The translations under genes and the position numbers were made by a program. A stretch of 37,493 bases of DNA from Akkermansiaceae bacterium (GTDB taxonomy: Bacteria; Verrucomicrobiota; Verrucomicrobiia; Verrucomicrobiales; Akkermansiaceae), in contig CAIVSK010000162.1 in assembly GCA_903908495.1 (NCBI GenBank), positions 1 to 37,493 of the forward strand, written 5' to 3'. Position 1 is the stretch's first letter. Each line of letters starts with the position of its first letter. This document shows positions 24,263-33,136 of this stretch, piece by piece. Below the pieces are notes generated by a model. That model saw nothing but the letters and a program-made list of their open reading frames with translations. It was not told the DNA's origin and searched no databases.

Positions 24263-26599
24263 TTACCCCTTCACTTCCAGCAAGGCGGTGGCGGCGCTGT
24301 GGGGATCGGACCGCTGTTGCAGCGACTTGAGGATGGCGTCGGCCTGGCGCGGCACCTTGCCCTCGAAGACGGACTTGCCGTTGAGCAACACCTTGAGCGG
24401 TTGGTCCAGATCGACCAGGCGGTCGTTGAGCCGGAGGGTGAGGTGGGTGACCTCGGGCGCGTCGAGGGTGATGACATTGTGCTCGGCGCTGGCGCGAATC
24501 GTGAGGCCGCCCTTGGCGACGCCTTCGGGCAGGGCCAGCCAATAGAAGCGGTCATGCGTCCGGCCGGACTGGCACCAGACGACCTTTTTCGGCCACGGGT
24601 CGCGGGTGAATGTGGCCATCCACGGCACGGCTTCCGCGTCCTTGCCATTCATCCAGTGGCCCAGGCCCGGATAGACGTTGACGCGGTGGACATAGGCGCC
24701 GGGATCCTGTTTTTCGAGGACATCGAGCTTGGCAGCCCATTCGCCGGCGATTTTATTGCGGTTGTAGGCGGCGTCTTCGCCACCCGCGAAGATTGCGAAT
24801 GGCAGGTTGCGCAAGCCCAAGGGCGAGGCATCGCCCGGGTGGCCGGCCATCATCGAGGCGGCGGCCAGACGGTCGGCCAGGCGCGGCGCGAGTTGGTAGC
24901 AACCGTCGCCGCCGGCCGAGTATCCCATCAAATAGATCTTGTCCGGGTTGACGTCTGCGAGCAACACGCAGTCTTCGATCAAGCGGTCGAACAGATCGTC
25001 GATATGACCTTCGTGCCACAGGTTCCAAGTGTTGGTGGGGGCGCGCGGCGCGATGTAGAGGCCTTCGGCGGGTTGATAGAGGCGGATCTGGTTCTGCCAT
25101 TGCTGATCGTTGACGGCAGCGGGCGCGCCGCCGCCGCCATGCATGGAAATCCACAGGCTGCGGCCGTCGGCCGGTGCCGTGCCGAACACGCGCGTCAGCA
25201 GGCGCATGCTCTTGTCACCGATGGTGATGACGTTGTCTTTGAGCTCGGCGACCCGCGCCGGCGCCTGCTGGCTGCGCCATTGGTCCCACACCAGATCGAC
25301 GGCGGTGGCAGCCTCTAATTTGGTGAGATCAGCGGCCGGGATGGCGGGCAGCGAGCCATCAGTGGGCAGGCACAACCACTTGCGCAGGGCGAGCATGCCC
25401 GCGCTGGCCTCCACCGGGACCCCTTTCGACCAGGTCAGATCGAGCGTGCCGTCGCCGGCTTCCCTGGCGGGCAACTCAAAATCGCGGGCTTGGCCGTCGC
25501 GCAGCACGCGCAGGACAAACGCGGTGGCCGGCTTGAGGTCGAAGGCCGGCATGTCATTGAGATCGGCAGTGCCGGCCTTGGTGGTCACCGCGTGGAGGAA
25601 CTTGCCCGCTTTACCCAGCAATTCAACCCGGGCCACCACCCGCTGGCCGGCGTCCTCCAGCACGCGCAAGTGGACGGTGGCGGCGGCAGGATTGGTGGCG
25701 GCGGCGTCGGTGGCGTCGGGTGCGGGTGCCTTGTTTTTAGCACCGCCGGTGTAGCGGTCTGTCACATTGACGGCAGGAATCGAGGTGTCGGCTGGATTCC
25801 AGACCAGCGGGAAATGTTCCTTGGTGGGGGCCCACATGTTGGCCCAGATCGCGTAGGTCGGGTCGTCGGCCACGGCCTTGCCTGCGTCGCCGGTGAACCA
25901 GCCGTGGTCGAGGCCCTCGGCGGACGGTTCGGCGGAGCCGACGAAATGCCAGTCACCGTCCCAGATTTCGACCCACGTGTGGTTGCCGGTTTTATTGGTC
26001 CACATGGCGGTGCCGGCGAGGCGGGCTGGGATGCCGACGCTGCGGCAGGCGTCGGCGAGGATGATGGACAGCCCTGTGCAGCTGGCCAAACCTTGTTCGA
26101 TGGATTCCTGGGGGCTTTGATTGGCGCGTTTGCGCCCGGTGCTGTACTTGACCTTGATTTGGGGGAAGAGCGTGCGGTTGATCGCCTGCACGGCCTCGGT
26201 GGAGGTTTTGCAGTCTTTGACGATCTCGCGGCATTGCTCGTGGAACTTGGCGCGCCACGGGTCGCGCGGCTCATCAAGCTGGGCGTAAGGCAACACGCAA
26301 TCCAGAAACAACGCGTCGGGCACCTGCTTGGCCCACGGATACGCAGCGCGTGCCTGCAGTGCCAGCCGCAGGTTTTCCACCAGGAATTCCCGGCTCAGGG
26401 AGCGCAGGTCGCCGGCCGGCATGCCCGCGACCAGAAAGGCGGCGGCCTTGGCACCCGGGTCGCCAAAATCCTTGGCCGCCTCCTCGGCGAAGCCACGGAT
26501 GGCCGGGGCGTTAGCACCGGCGGCGGTGAGGCGGGCGGGGTCAAGCTCGGCCGCAGCGAGCGAGGCGGTGGCGATGACGAACAAAGCGAGTAAGCGCAT
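24263..26599 (-). CDS. secreted transglutaminase-like domain fused to an alpha/beta-hydrolase
   Basis: This 778-residue exported protein starts with a signal peptide (MRLLALFVIATASLAAA). A transglutaminase-like domain covers about residues 90-230, with Cys174 in LASCTGLSIILADACRSVGI and His207 in NHTWVEIWDGDWHFVG. The third residue is not the usual Asp: the expected place reads SAEP, so Glu224, or Asp214, may serve. A middle beta-rich region (about 300-430) may be a binding domain. The C-terminal half is an esterase or PHB-depolymerase-like hydrolase with LWISMHGGGG, nucleophile serine in YLMGYSAGGDGCY, FAGGEDAAYN and GLGHWMNG. It probably acts on a polymer outside the cytoplasm, perhaps protein plus ester. 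Upstream lies a CBM9-like secreted protein on the same strand. The substrate is unknown. Confidence 0.85.
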   Translation of the reverse strand: MRLLALFVIATASLAAAELDPARLTAAGANAPAIRGFAEEAAKDFGDPGAKAAAFLVAGMPAGDLRSLSREFLVENLRLALQARAAYPWAKQVPDALFLDCVLPYAQLDEPRDPWRAKFHEQCREIVKDCKTSTEAVQAINRTLFPQIKVKYSTGRKRANQSPQESIEQGLASCTGLSIILADACRSVGIPARLAGTAMWTNKTGNHTWVEIWDGDWHFVGSAEPSAEGLDHGWFTGDAGKAVADDPTYAIWANMWAPTKEHFPLVWNPADTSIPAVNVTDRYTGGAKNKAPAPDATDAAATNPAAATVHLRVLEDAGQRVVARVELLGKAGKFLHAVTTKAGTADLNDMPAFDLKPATAFVLRVLRDGQARDFELPAREAGDGTLDLTWSKGVPVEASAGMLALRKWLCLPTDGSLPAIPAADLTKLEAATAVDLVWDQWRSQQAPARVAELKDNVITIGDKSMRLLTRVFGTAPADGRSLWISMHGGGGAPAAVNDQQWQNQIRLYQPAEGLYIAPRAPTNTWNLWHEGHIDDLFDRLIEDCVLLADVNPDKIYLMGYSAGGDGCYQLAPRLADRLAAASMMAGHPGDASPLGLRNLPFAIFAGGEDAAYNRNKIAGEWAAKLDVLEKQDPGAYVHRVNVYPGLGHWMNGKDAEAVPWMATFTRDPWPKKVVWCQSGRTHDRFYWLALPEGVAKGGLTIRASAEHNVITLDAPEVTHLTLRLNDRLVDLDQPLKVLLNGKSVFEGKVPRQADAILKSLQQRSDPHSAATALLEVKG

Positions 26600-26672
26600 G
26601 CGCAAGACCCTGCGAGGCACCGCGGGGACGGTCAATGACAATTCACGGGACCGTGGCGACCGACCGGGAGGG

Positions 26673-26707
26673 GCGCTGGTGAGCATGCTCGACCGCGACA
26701 CCAGCGC
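26673..26707. terminator. hairpin between the CBM9-like and transglutaminase genes
   Basis: GCGCTGGTG at 26673-26681 pairs with CACCAGCGC at 26699-26707, nine base pairs, with a 17-base loop that contains the palindrome AGCATGCT. It lies in the 123-base gap between two minus-strand genes. No T-tract follows on that strand, so it may be a weak terminator or an RNA stability element. Confidence 0.35.
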
Positions 26708-26722
26708 GCTGCTCAAACTCTA

Positions 26723-27808
26723 TCACCTCTCCCGCCAGACGCGGGCGTCCTGGCGGATGGACCAGAGCTGGGGAGGTCCTGCGGCCGGGCTGAGGAGCAC
26801 GCTGGCGCGCCAGCCGTCCCAAGTGCGGGTGAGGACCGGCGCGGCGACGCTGGCGTGGGCGGCGGCAGGCAGGCCGAGCTCCGCCAGGGTGCCGGCCCAA
26901 CGGCCATGTTGCTTGAAGAACGCGCGCTGCGAGTAATAAACATCGTGCAGCACGTCGCGCGCCGGGGCTGACGGGTCCGGCACGAATTTGACGGCTGCAT
27001 CGCGGGAAAATTGCACATAGCCCCAGCGCTCGGGGCGGTGCATGTCGATGACGCCCTGCGGCGACCAAATCCAGTTGTTTTCGGCCAGCTTGGGGGTTTT
27101 GACATACTTGCCGGCTTGGGAGGTGACCTGCCATTCGACGCGGGAGAAGCCGACGCGCATTTGCCCGCCTTCCCGCGGTGGCAGCGGGTATTTGGTGCGG
27201 GATGCGTAAGCGCGCCAGGGAAAGGCAAGCTCGACGGTCCAGCCGTGGTCGCGATCGGACGGCTGGTTGAGAGTGCCGCGGACTTGCACGGCGCTGCGCA
27301 GACCGGGAATGTTCCAGTGGTCGTCGGGCTTGCCGCGGTCCTTGTACGGCTTGTTTAGGTAGAGGTCCCAACTGGTGTTGAGGGCGTTGATTTCAAACTC
27401 GAAGTAGTCGTGCGAGCCGCCGCCGGGATCGATGAAAACCTCGAAATCGGGATCGTTGAAAATGACCGCATCATGTTTAGTTAGAGTCGCCCACACATCG
27501 GGTTCCTCGAGTTCGGCGGCGATATAGAAGAAGTCGTCATCCCACATCATTTTGGCGCGGGTACGCAGACGGGGTTTCGGTTTGGCGGCACCTTGGATGT
27601 CCACGAAATCTGCGGTCCACGGCGCGGCCGCCCATACCGGGTCGCTGAGATTGCCGTCGATAACCGGCGGGGTCTTGGCGCGGGGGCAAACGTAGTGGCG
27701 GGGAATGATCGGGCGCATCTGGTCGCGCCACTCGGTGAAGGAATCCGGGTTGGGGGTCTGCGCGCCGGCGGCGAGCGTGAGGCAGAGGAGCAGTGCGGGT
27801 GAGTGCAT
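26723..27808 (-). CDS. secreted carbohydrate-binding family 9-like protein
   Basis: This 361-residue exported protein has a short signal peptide (MHSPALLLCLTLAAGAQ). A CBM9-like or DOMON-like beta-sandwich occupies about residues 35-260. Characteristic stretches are PVIDGNLSDPVWAAAPWT, KMMWDDDFFYIAAELEEPDVWA, DPDFEVFIDPGGGSHDYFEFEINAL and GWTVELAFPW. These domains bind sugars or haem in exported enzymes. The C-terminal part, about 100 residues, is of unknown type and includes WGYVQFSRD. Similar stand-alone proteins are common in Verrucomicrobia and Bacteroidetes near sugar-use genes. ATG at 27808 was chosen for the signal peptide; the frame is open further upstream. A TIM-barrel gene precedes it by 103 bases. 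Confidence 0.85.
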   Translation of the reverse strand: MHSPALLLCLTLAAGAQTPNPDSFTEWRDQMRPIIPRHYVCPRAKTPPVIDGNLSDPVWAAAPWTADFVDIQGAAKPKPRLRTRAKMMWDDDFFYIAAELEEPDVWATLTKHDAVIFNDPDFEVFIDPGGGSHDYFEFEINALNTSWDLYLNKPYKDRGKPDDHWNIPGLRSAVQVRGTLNQPSDRDHGWTVELAFPWRAYASRTKYPLPPREGGQMRVGFSRVEWQVTSQAGKYVKTPKLAENNWIWSPQGVIDMHRPERWGYVQFSRDAAVKFVPDPSAPARDVLHDVYYSQRAFFKQHGRWAGTLAELGLPAAAHASVAAPVLTRTWDGWRASVLLSPAAGPPQLWSIRQDARVWRER

Positions 27809-27911
27809 GGGCGTGATGTGAAGGCTCGAAGCAGGCAGGGATCGGACGGATGTGCCCGATGCTGGCAGGAAGGCGCGGGCTGGTAAATCACAATTGCGGC
27901 GGGCGCTTGAG

Positions 27912-28820
27912 CTAGGCAAGGCGCGCGGCGGCGAAGCACTCGCTGGCGATGCGGATATAGGTGAGGGCCTCGGCGTAGCGGTCGGACTCCTCGTGGAGGA
28001 CACCGGCCGGATCGGGGAAAGTACGAGCGTAGTAGTAGCGCCGCGAGAGCAGCTCCGGACAAACAATCAGGAAGTCGCCGGGGCCGGCGGTGGTGAGAAA
28101 GCCTACCATGGCGCGGGTCCAGAGTTGTTTGAAATCTGCCAGATAATCGATTTCGCCGGACGCTTGCAGCGGGCGGATGGACCCATCGCCGACGGGCATT
28201 TGGATGTGGCCGGGGCTGCCGATGCGGGCGTGCATGAAGCGGATGCGCTCGAAGATGGGAGCCATGAACGCGATCTTCATGTCGAGGCCGCCATACACGA
28301 GTTCCTGGCCGGTGTAGTAATGACTGAGGTCGCCGTTGAAGCGAATCTCCGGGAAGCGCTTGGTGAGTTGCACGGTGCGCCAGATGTCCTGGGTGATGGT
28401 GGCGCGGTGGGTTTCAATGTACACCGGCAGCGTCGCTCGCTCGGAGGCGCTGAGGATGGCCTCCACCAAGCGGAACACCGCATCGTCGTCCTCGATGCCC
28501 CAGCCCGCATGTACGGTTAGACATTGGTGGCCGTGATCGGCATAGCGGGCCACCGTATCGGCCGCCTCCGCGGCGGTGCTGATGCGATCCGAGGCACAGG
28601 TGGCCAGCGGCTGGCAGGCGGGTGGCGCGGCTTGACCGTCTGGCAGTTGGATGCCGTGGAAGCCGTCGGCCGCCAACCGCGCAAACCTCGCCTCGCCTTC
28701 GAGGCCGGGCCAGAGGCTACCGGGCGGCAGGCCTTCGAGGTTGTTGAGGTTGAGGAAAAACCGGAGTTTGGGCGCGTCCGGCGAGCCGTCGTTGGTGTTG
28801 GCGATTCGATTGGAACTCAT
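27912..28820 (-). CDS. sugar phosphate isomerase/epimerase-like TIM-barrel protein
   Basis: This 302-residue cytoplasmic protein belongs to the xylose isomerase-like (AP endonuclease 2) TIM-barrel superfamily. It begins with RFFLNLNNLEGLPPG, and the expected divalent-metal ligands appear in order: Glu136 in YIETHRA, Asp164 and His167 in FNGDLSHYY, His197 in FMHARIG and Glu256 in VCPELL. Members include hexulose isomerases, inosose dehydratase IolE and the rhizopine catabolism protein MocC. The specific reaction cannot be read here. The upstream co-directional gene encodes a desaturase-Rieske fusion that resembles MocD plus MocE, so a MocC-like role is one possibility. The metal site appears complete. 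Confidence 0.82.
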   Translation of the reverse strand: MSSNRIANTNDGSPDAPKLRFFLNLNNLEGLPPGSLWPGLEGEARFARLAADGFHGIQLPDGQAAPPACQPLATCASDRISTAAEAADTVARYADHGHQCLTVHAGWGIEDDDAVFRLVEAILSASERATLPVYIETHRATITQDIWRTVQLTKRFPEIRFNGDLSHYYTGQELVYGGLDMKIAFMAPIFERIRFMHARIGSPGHIQMPVGDGSIRPLQASGEIDYLADFKQLWTRAMVGFLTTAGPGDFLIVCPELLSRRYYYARTFPDPAGVLHEESDRYAEALTYIRIASECFAAARLA

Positions 28821-28892
28821 CGTATGCGGAAATGTCCGGTTGCAGGTAATCGCAGGGGGGTGAAGGCGAAGGGTGGCCGCCGATCTAGCTAT

Positions 28893-30380
28893 TCAAGCGC
28901 CGACTCCGCGATCCAGGTGGCGAGGTTGGGCTTGCTCACCACGCGGAACCTGCGGCTCGCCGGCATCGCTCAGACCGGCCCGGGCGAGGTTGAGGAACAA
29001 GCGGCCATCGCGGTTTTCCAGCGGATAGGTGCGCAACGCGGCGCAAGCCGGCGGCCGTTGGGGCGAGCCGTCGGTGATGTCGAAGCGGCCGTTGTGTTTC
29101 GGGCACTCGATGAGGTTGCCCTTGACCAAGCCATCGGCAAGGTGGGCGCGGCCATGGGTGCAGGTGCCATCGGTGGCGTGGTAGCCGCCGCCAGCCGTCT
29201 GATAGAGCGCGTAGGTCCGCTCAGCGTGATCGAAGCGGATCACGTCCTCCTTGCCGAGCAGGGCGGCATCGCCCGCCTCGACCCAGCCATCGGCCGCGGC
29301 GGCGGTGCTGCTGCTGAGGACGGCGGCGGCGGGCTGCAGTGGCTGGGTGGGTGTGGGGAGCGTGCGTTTGACGAAATAGCCGGGGTCCTTGGTTTGGCGG
29401 AGGATGGCGGGGATGATTTCGCGCCAGGCCTCGCGCAGGCCGCGGTAGGGCGCGGGCATGTCGGCTTTGACGAGTTCGTGCAATTTGGGCAAGGCGTGAT
29501 AGGGCACCAGCGGAAACATGTGGTGCTCGATGTGGTAGTTCATGTTCCAATACAGGTAGCGGTTGATCGGGTGCATGTAGACCGTGCGGCAATTGAGGCG
29601 GTGGTCGAGCACGTTTTCGGCGAGCCCGGCATGTTGGGTATCGCCATAGACCGGCATCAGCCAGGCACCATAGAAATTCGGCAGGCCGATGTACATCAGC
29701 GGCAGCAGGCTGCGCTGAAAGACTGCGGTGGCGATGACGGCGGCGTAGATCAGCAGATAGATGCGGGCCTTGAAAAACACCTTGGGATGTTCGGAGGCGG
29801 GGATGTACAATGGCTCTTCATCGGTCAAGCGGCCGCCGGCGTGCAGGCACAGCTTGCGAAAGTAGTTGGGCGCGGTGTTGAGGTTGAAAAACACCATCAG
29901 CATCGCCTTGATGTCCGGCGGACGCGGCACCGCGATTTCCGGATCGCGCCCGACGATGATGGTGTCGCTGTGGTGGCGGGCATGACTCCAGCGCCAGACG
30001 GTCGATTCGCGCATGACCATGAATGAGGCCAGCTCGTAGAGCGAATTGTTGAGCCAGTCGCTGCGGAACGCAGTGCCGTGGCTGGATTCATGCCAGCGCG
30101 AGTCCGAAGTGCTGCCATACAAAACGCCGTAAATCAGGAAGGGGAAAACAGCCCACCAAGTGCCCCACAGCTGGAAACCCGCGTAGCCGGACGCGGCCAG
30201 CAGCCCGAACCACAACAGTGTGTCGCGCAGCGCCGGACCGTCGCGCCGCTCCAGCAATTCGCGCAGCGCCGCCTTGGGAATCGGGCTGGTGTACCACTCA
30301 GCCCCGGCCAGTCCTTGCTCGATGGCGGTGGCGGAGTTCGCGGCAGTGAGGATGTAGGGGCTGTCGGCGTTGCGGCTCAT
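28893..30380 (-). CDS. fatty acid desaturase-like enzyme fused to a Rieske [2Fe-2S] domain
   Basis: This 495-residue protein joins a membrane di-iron oxygenase to its electron carrier. The desaturase part (about residues 50-330) has TM segments and the three histidine boxes: HESSH at 97-101, HARHH at 133-137 and HIEHH at 283-287. After an Ala/Ser/Pro-rich linker (about 340-365) comes a Rieske domain with Cys407-Thr-His409 and Cys426-Pro-Lys-His429, the full C-x-H-x16-C-x2-H ligand set. The layout resembles the separate MocD (desaturase-like) and MocE (Rieske ferredoxin) proteins of rhizopine catabolism joined in one chain. The substrate may be a lipid or a small methylated compound. ATG at 30380 precedes the first conserved residues; an upstream in-frame start is less likely. 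The fusion removes the need for a separate ferredoxin. Confidence 0.9.
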   Translation of the reverse strand: MSRNADSPYILTAANSATAIEQGLAGAEWYTSPIPKAALRELLERRDGPALRDTLLWFGLLAASGYAGFQLWGTWWAVFPFLIYGVLYGSTSDSRWHESSHGTAFRSDWLNNSLYELASFMVMRESTVWRWSHARHHSDTIIVGRDPEIAVPRPPDIKAMLMVFFNLNTAPNYFRKLCLHAGGRLTDEEPLYIPASEHPKVFFKARIYLLIYAAVIATAVFQRSLLPLMYIGLPNFYGAWLMPVYGDTQHAGLAENVLDHRLNCRTVYMHPINRYLYWNMNYHIEHHMFPLVPYHALPKLHELVKADMPAPYRGLREAWREIIPAILRQTKDPGYFVKRTLPTPTQPLQPAAAVLSSSTAAAADGWVEAGDAALLGKEDVIRFDHAERTYALYQTAGGGYHATDGTCTHGRAHLADGLVKGNLIECPKHNGRFDITDGSPQRPPACAALRTYPLENRDGRLFLNLARAGLSDAGEPQVPRGEQAQPRHLDRGVGA

Positions 30381-30667
30381 GGCGATGGAAGCAGACCATC
30401 GGCCAATTTTGATCGCACGCAAGAGGGTTGTTATTTCAGCCCCCGCCCGGCTGCAGCCCCGCTAAAGTTTTTAGATTTCAGCCTGCGGCGGCCATCCACC
30501 CCAGTGTGGAACACGGATTTTTGTTTGACTTGTGCCAATTTTCCCCGTTTCCTCGGGCCTCCCCCCGGCGGGGCTCTGCACAATTCCGGATTTTTGCCAC
30601 CCTGCGCGGCCATAACCCGAATCACGCGGACGCTGCCAACACACATAAATTTTCACAACTCCCTCAG
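30381..30667. other. divergent promoter region between the desaturase and mreB genes
   Basis: This spacer of 287 bases has mixed composition with T-rich stretches, for example TTTTTAGATTT near 30470 and TTTTTGTTTGACTTG near 30519. A TTGACT at 30525-30530 has no convincing -10. No ATG occurs in the mreB frame here. No tRNA or clear riboswitch is seen. The mreB frame is open across the region but the codons look non-coding. Confidence 0.5.
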
Positions 30668-31723
30668 TTGCAACCTTTTTCAATAATTAAAAAACTTTTT
30701 GGAAATTTCTTTCCGAATGACATTGGGATCGATCTCGGTACCGCCAACACGCTCATTTACGTCAAAGATCATGGCGTGGTGCTGCGCGAGCCGTCGGTGG
30801 TGGCGGTCAAGGCCGGCACCAATGAGGTGCTCGCCGTCGGCGACGATGCCAAACGCATGCTGGGCCGCACGCCGGGCAATATCGTGGCCATCCGCCCGCT
30901 CAAGGACGGGGTCATCGCCGATTTCGAGGTGACCGAGGCGATGCTGCGCCACTTCATCCGCAAGGTGAACAAAAACCGCCGCTCCAACCCGCGCGTCCTC
31001 ATCGCCATCCCCTCCGGCATCACCGAAGTCGAGCGCCGCGCCGTGCGCGAAAGCGCCGAACAGGCCGGCGCCCGCGAAGTCTACCTCATCGAGGAGCCGA
31101 TGGCCGCCGCCATTGGCGTCGGCCTGCCGGTGCAGGATGCCTCCGGCAACATGATTGTCGATATCGGCGGCGGCACCACCGAGGTCGCCCTCATTTCCCT
31201 CTCCGGCATCGTCTACGCCCGCAGCGTGCGCACCGCCGGCGATGAACTCGACGAGGCGATCGTCTCCTACATGAAGCGCGCCTACAACCTGATGATCGGC
31301 GAGCGCACGTCCGAAGATATCAAAATCCGCCTCGGCTCGGCCGCCCCGCTGCCCAAGGAAATGACCATGGAGGTCAAGGGCCGCGACCTCGTCGCCGGCC
31401 TGCCCAAAACCATCACCATCACCTCGCAGGAAATCCGCGAGGCCATGGCCGACCCACTCAGCACCATTGTCGACGCGGTGCGCACCACTCTCGAACGCTG
31501 CCCGCCCGAACTTGCCGCCGACCTCGTCGACCGCGGCATCGTGCTGGCCGGCGGCGGCGCCCTGCTCAAGGGCCTCGACCGCCTGCTGCGTGAAGAAACC
31601 GGGCTGCCGGTCCACATCGCCGAGGATCCCCTCAGCGCCGTGGCCGAAGGCACTGGCAAAGCGCTTCAGGAAATCGCCCTCCTGAAACGCGTCACCAACA
31701 CCGACCGCAGGGTCGAGCGCTAG
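30668..31723 (+). CDS. mreB: rod-shape determining protein MreB
   Basis: MreB is the bacterial actin that guides the wall-elongation machinery. From the proposed TTG start it is 351 residues, the normal length. Actin-fold motifs are [18 protein letters not shown] (phosphate 1), [43 protein letters not shown] (phosphate 2) and [17 protein letters not shown] (adenosine). No ATG exists in frame before the conserved core. The choices are TTG at 30668 ([18 protein letters not shown]), ATA at 30683 or ATT at 30686; the last gives the length most like other MreB proteins. No Shine-Dalgarno sequence precedes any of them. It heads the operon mreB-mreC-mreD-mrdA-rng, with mreC 12 bases downstream. Confidence 0.95.
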   Translation: MQPFSIIKKLFGNFFPNDIGIDLGTANTLIYVKDHGVVLREPSVVAVKAGTNEVLAVGDDAKRMLGRTPGNIVAIRPLKDGVIADFEVTEAMLRHFIRKVNKNRRSNPRVLIAIPSGITEVERRAVRESAEQAGAREVYLIEEPMAAAIGVGLPVQDASGNMIVDIGGGTTEVALISLSGIVYARSVRTAGDELDEAIVSYMKRAYNLMIGERTSEDIKIRLGSAAPLPKEMTMEVKGRDLVAGLPKTITITSQEIREAMADPLSTIVDAVRTTLERCPPELAADLVDRGIVLAGGGALLKGLDRLLREETGLPVHIAEDPLSAVAEGTGKALQEIALLKRVTNTDRRVER

Positions 31724-31735
31724 CAGGCCCCGGCC

Positions 31736-32551
31736 ATGAAGCCGCTCAATCTCATCGCCATCCTGCTCTTTCTGAGTGGCGCCGTGTGGGCCCTCACCCG
31801 CAGCGAACGCACCGTGCGCGAGATCCAGAGCAGCTACTTTTCCGCCATCGCCCCATTCCTCAAACGCGGCTCGCAAACCGAGGCCTACGCCCGCAGCTTC
31901 CTCGACGAAGTCCAACATTCCAAGGCCCTCGAAGCCGAACTCGCCACCGTCAACCGCGACATGGGCCGCCTCCGCATCGTCGAATCGCGCTACCGCGAAC
32001 TCGAACGCGAGAATGCCCAACTCCGCCATGCCCTGGACTTCAAAAAAGCCACCAGCTTCAATGTCGCCGCCGCCCAGGTCATCCGCCGCCAGCCCACCAC
32101 CTGGTGGCAAACCGTGGAAATCGACGTCGGCGACGAACGCGGCATCGGCACCCAGCTCGCCGTCCTTTCCAACGAGGGGCTGGTGGGCATCATCGATCGC
32201 CCGGCCAAGGACCGCTCATCGGTCATTCTTCTAACCGACGAAGCATGCCAGGTCTCGGCCAAGGTCGAGGACAGCCCCGAGGTGGGCATTCTCAGCGGCC
32301 AGCGCGGCCAGTTTGAAGGCACGCCGCTGCTGCGATTGAAGTTCTTGTCGAAGAATGCCGCGCTGCGCTCCGGCCAGCGCGTGTTCACCACCGGCCGCGG
32401 AGGCATCTTCCAGGCCAACATCCTTCTGGGAACCATCGTGTCCGTCGAAAAGGGCGCCGAGGATTCCGAAGCTCTCGTCCGACCAGCGGTGAACTTCGCG
32501 GATCTCGGCACGGTGTTCGTCGTGCTGTCCAAAGATCCCCCAAAGAAGTGA
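31736..32551 (+). CDS. mreC: rod-shape determining protein MreC
   Basis: This 271-residue periplasmic scaffold has an inner-membrane anchor at about residues 5-22 (NLIAILLFLSGAVWAL). A coiled coil runs from about 60 to 100 (HSKALEAELATVNRDMGRL then ELERENAQL). The C-terminal tandem beta-barrels include AAQVIRRQPTTWWQTVEID, LVGIIDRPAKDRSSVILL and PLLRLKFLSKNA. MreC links PBP2 activity to MreB filaments. Length and architecture are normal. It starts 12 bases after mreB, and its stop overlaps the GTG start of mreD by four bases. Confidence 0.93.
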   Translation: MKPLNLIAILLFLSGAVWALTRSERTVREIQSSYFSAIAPFLKRGSQTEAYARSFLDEVQHSKALEAELATVNRDMGRLRIVESRYRELERENAQLRHALDFKKATSFNVAAAQVIRRQPTTWWQTVEIDVGDERGIGTQLAVLSNEGLVGIIDRPAKDRSSVILLTDEACQVSAKVEDSPEVGILSGQRGQFEGTPLLRLKFLSKNAALRSGQRVFTTGRGGIFQANILLGTIVSVEKGAEDSEALVRPAVNFADLGTVFVVLSKDPPKK

Positions 32552-33132
32552 CACGCTATACGCTCATCACCGTTTTGTTAGTTCTGGCGAGCTTTGTGGT
32601 TCAGCAATTCCTCCCCGCGCTCACCGCGCTGCATCATTCGCGCGTGCTGCTGGTGCAGTTGGTGTTTCTGTGCGCGGCAGTCACCGTGGGCCAGCCGGCC
32701 ATGCTGTTGCTGGCCTTTGTCTGTGGCTTCCTGTGGGATGCGCAGTGCACCGTGGGTGCCCACGGCGGCGATCCGGAAATCTACAGCCAGCCGGTCGAAT
32801 CGCTGCGCTTCGGTTATTCCATCCTGTTGTTCGGCGCGATGGGTTTCCTCATGCAGGGCATCCAGCCGCTGTTCAAACAGGGCAAATGGTATTTCTCCGC
32901 ACTGCTCTCAGGCATCGCCATCTTCCTCTATCTGGCCGCCGAATATCTCATCATCACCTTCGTGCGCGGCAACTTCATCTTCGCCAAAGCCACCGCCCTG
33001 CAGATGGCCTACACCTCGCTGCTGACCATGCTGTTCTCCCCGCTGGTGTTCTGGATGCTCTTCGGCATCGCCAGCATGTGCGGCCATTCCATCAACCCCG
33101 AGGCCGCCAAAAAACGCCGCCGCCATTTCTAA
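32548..33132 (+). CDS. mreD: rod-shape determining protein MreD-like membrane protein
   Basis: This 194-residue protein has five or six hydrophobic segments (around residues 5-22, 33-45, 49-65, 91-106, 116-138 and 153-178), consistent with MreD. Sequence conservation in this family is low, so the call rests partly on its position between mreC and mrdA. CGFLWDAQCTVGAHGG at about 59-74 fits the conserved polar loop that has an Asp in other MreD proteins. The C-terminus is basic (KKRRRHF). The start is GTG at 32548, overlapping the mreC stop (GTGA), and the gene ends four bases before mrdA. Confidence 0.82.
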   Translation: MTRYTLITVLLVLASFVVQQFLPALTALHHSRVLLVQLVFLCAAVTVGQPAMLLLAFVCGFLWDAQCTVGAHGGDPEIYSQPVESLRFGYSILLFGAMGFLMQGIQPLFKQGKWYFSALLSGIAIFLYLAAEYLIITFVRGNFIFAKATALQMAYTSLLTMLFSPLVFWMLFGIASMCGHSINPEAAKKRRRHF

Positions 33133-33136
33133 CATC

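Noticed and set aside
28524..30026. A 500-codon plus-strand open frame opposite the desaturase gene
   Set aside because: It is antisense to a protein with all His-box and Rieske ligands, with composition typical of a shadow frame.
30680..32110. A 476-codon minus-strand open frame opposite mreB and mreC
   Set aside because: It is a mirror frame of high-GC codons; the plus-strand genes have conserved motifs across the whole stretch.
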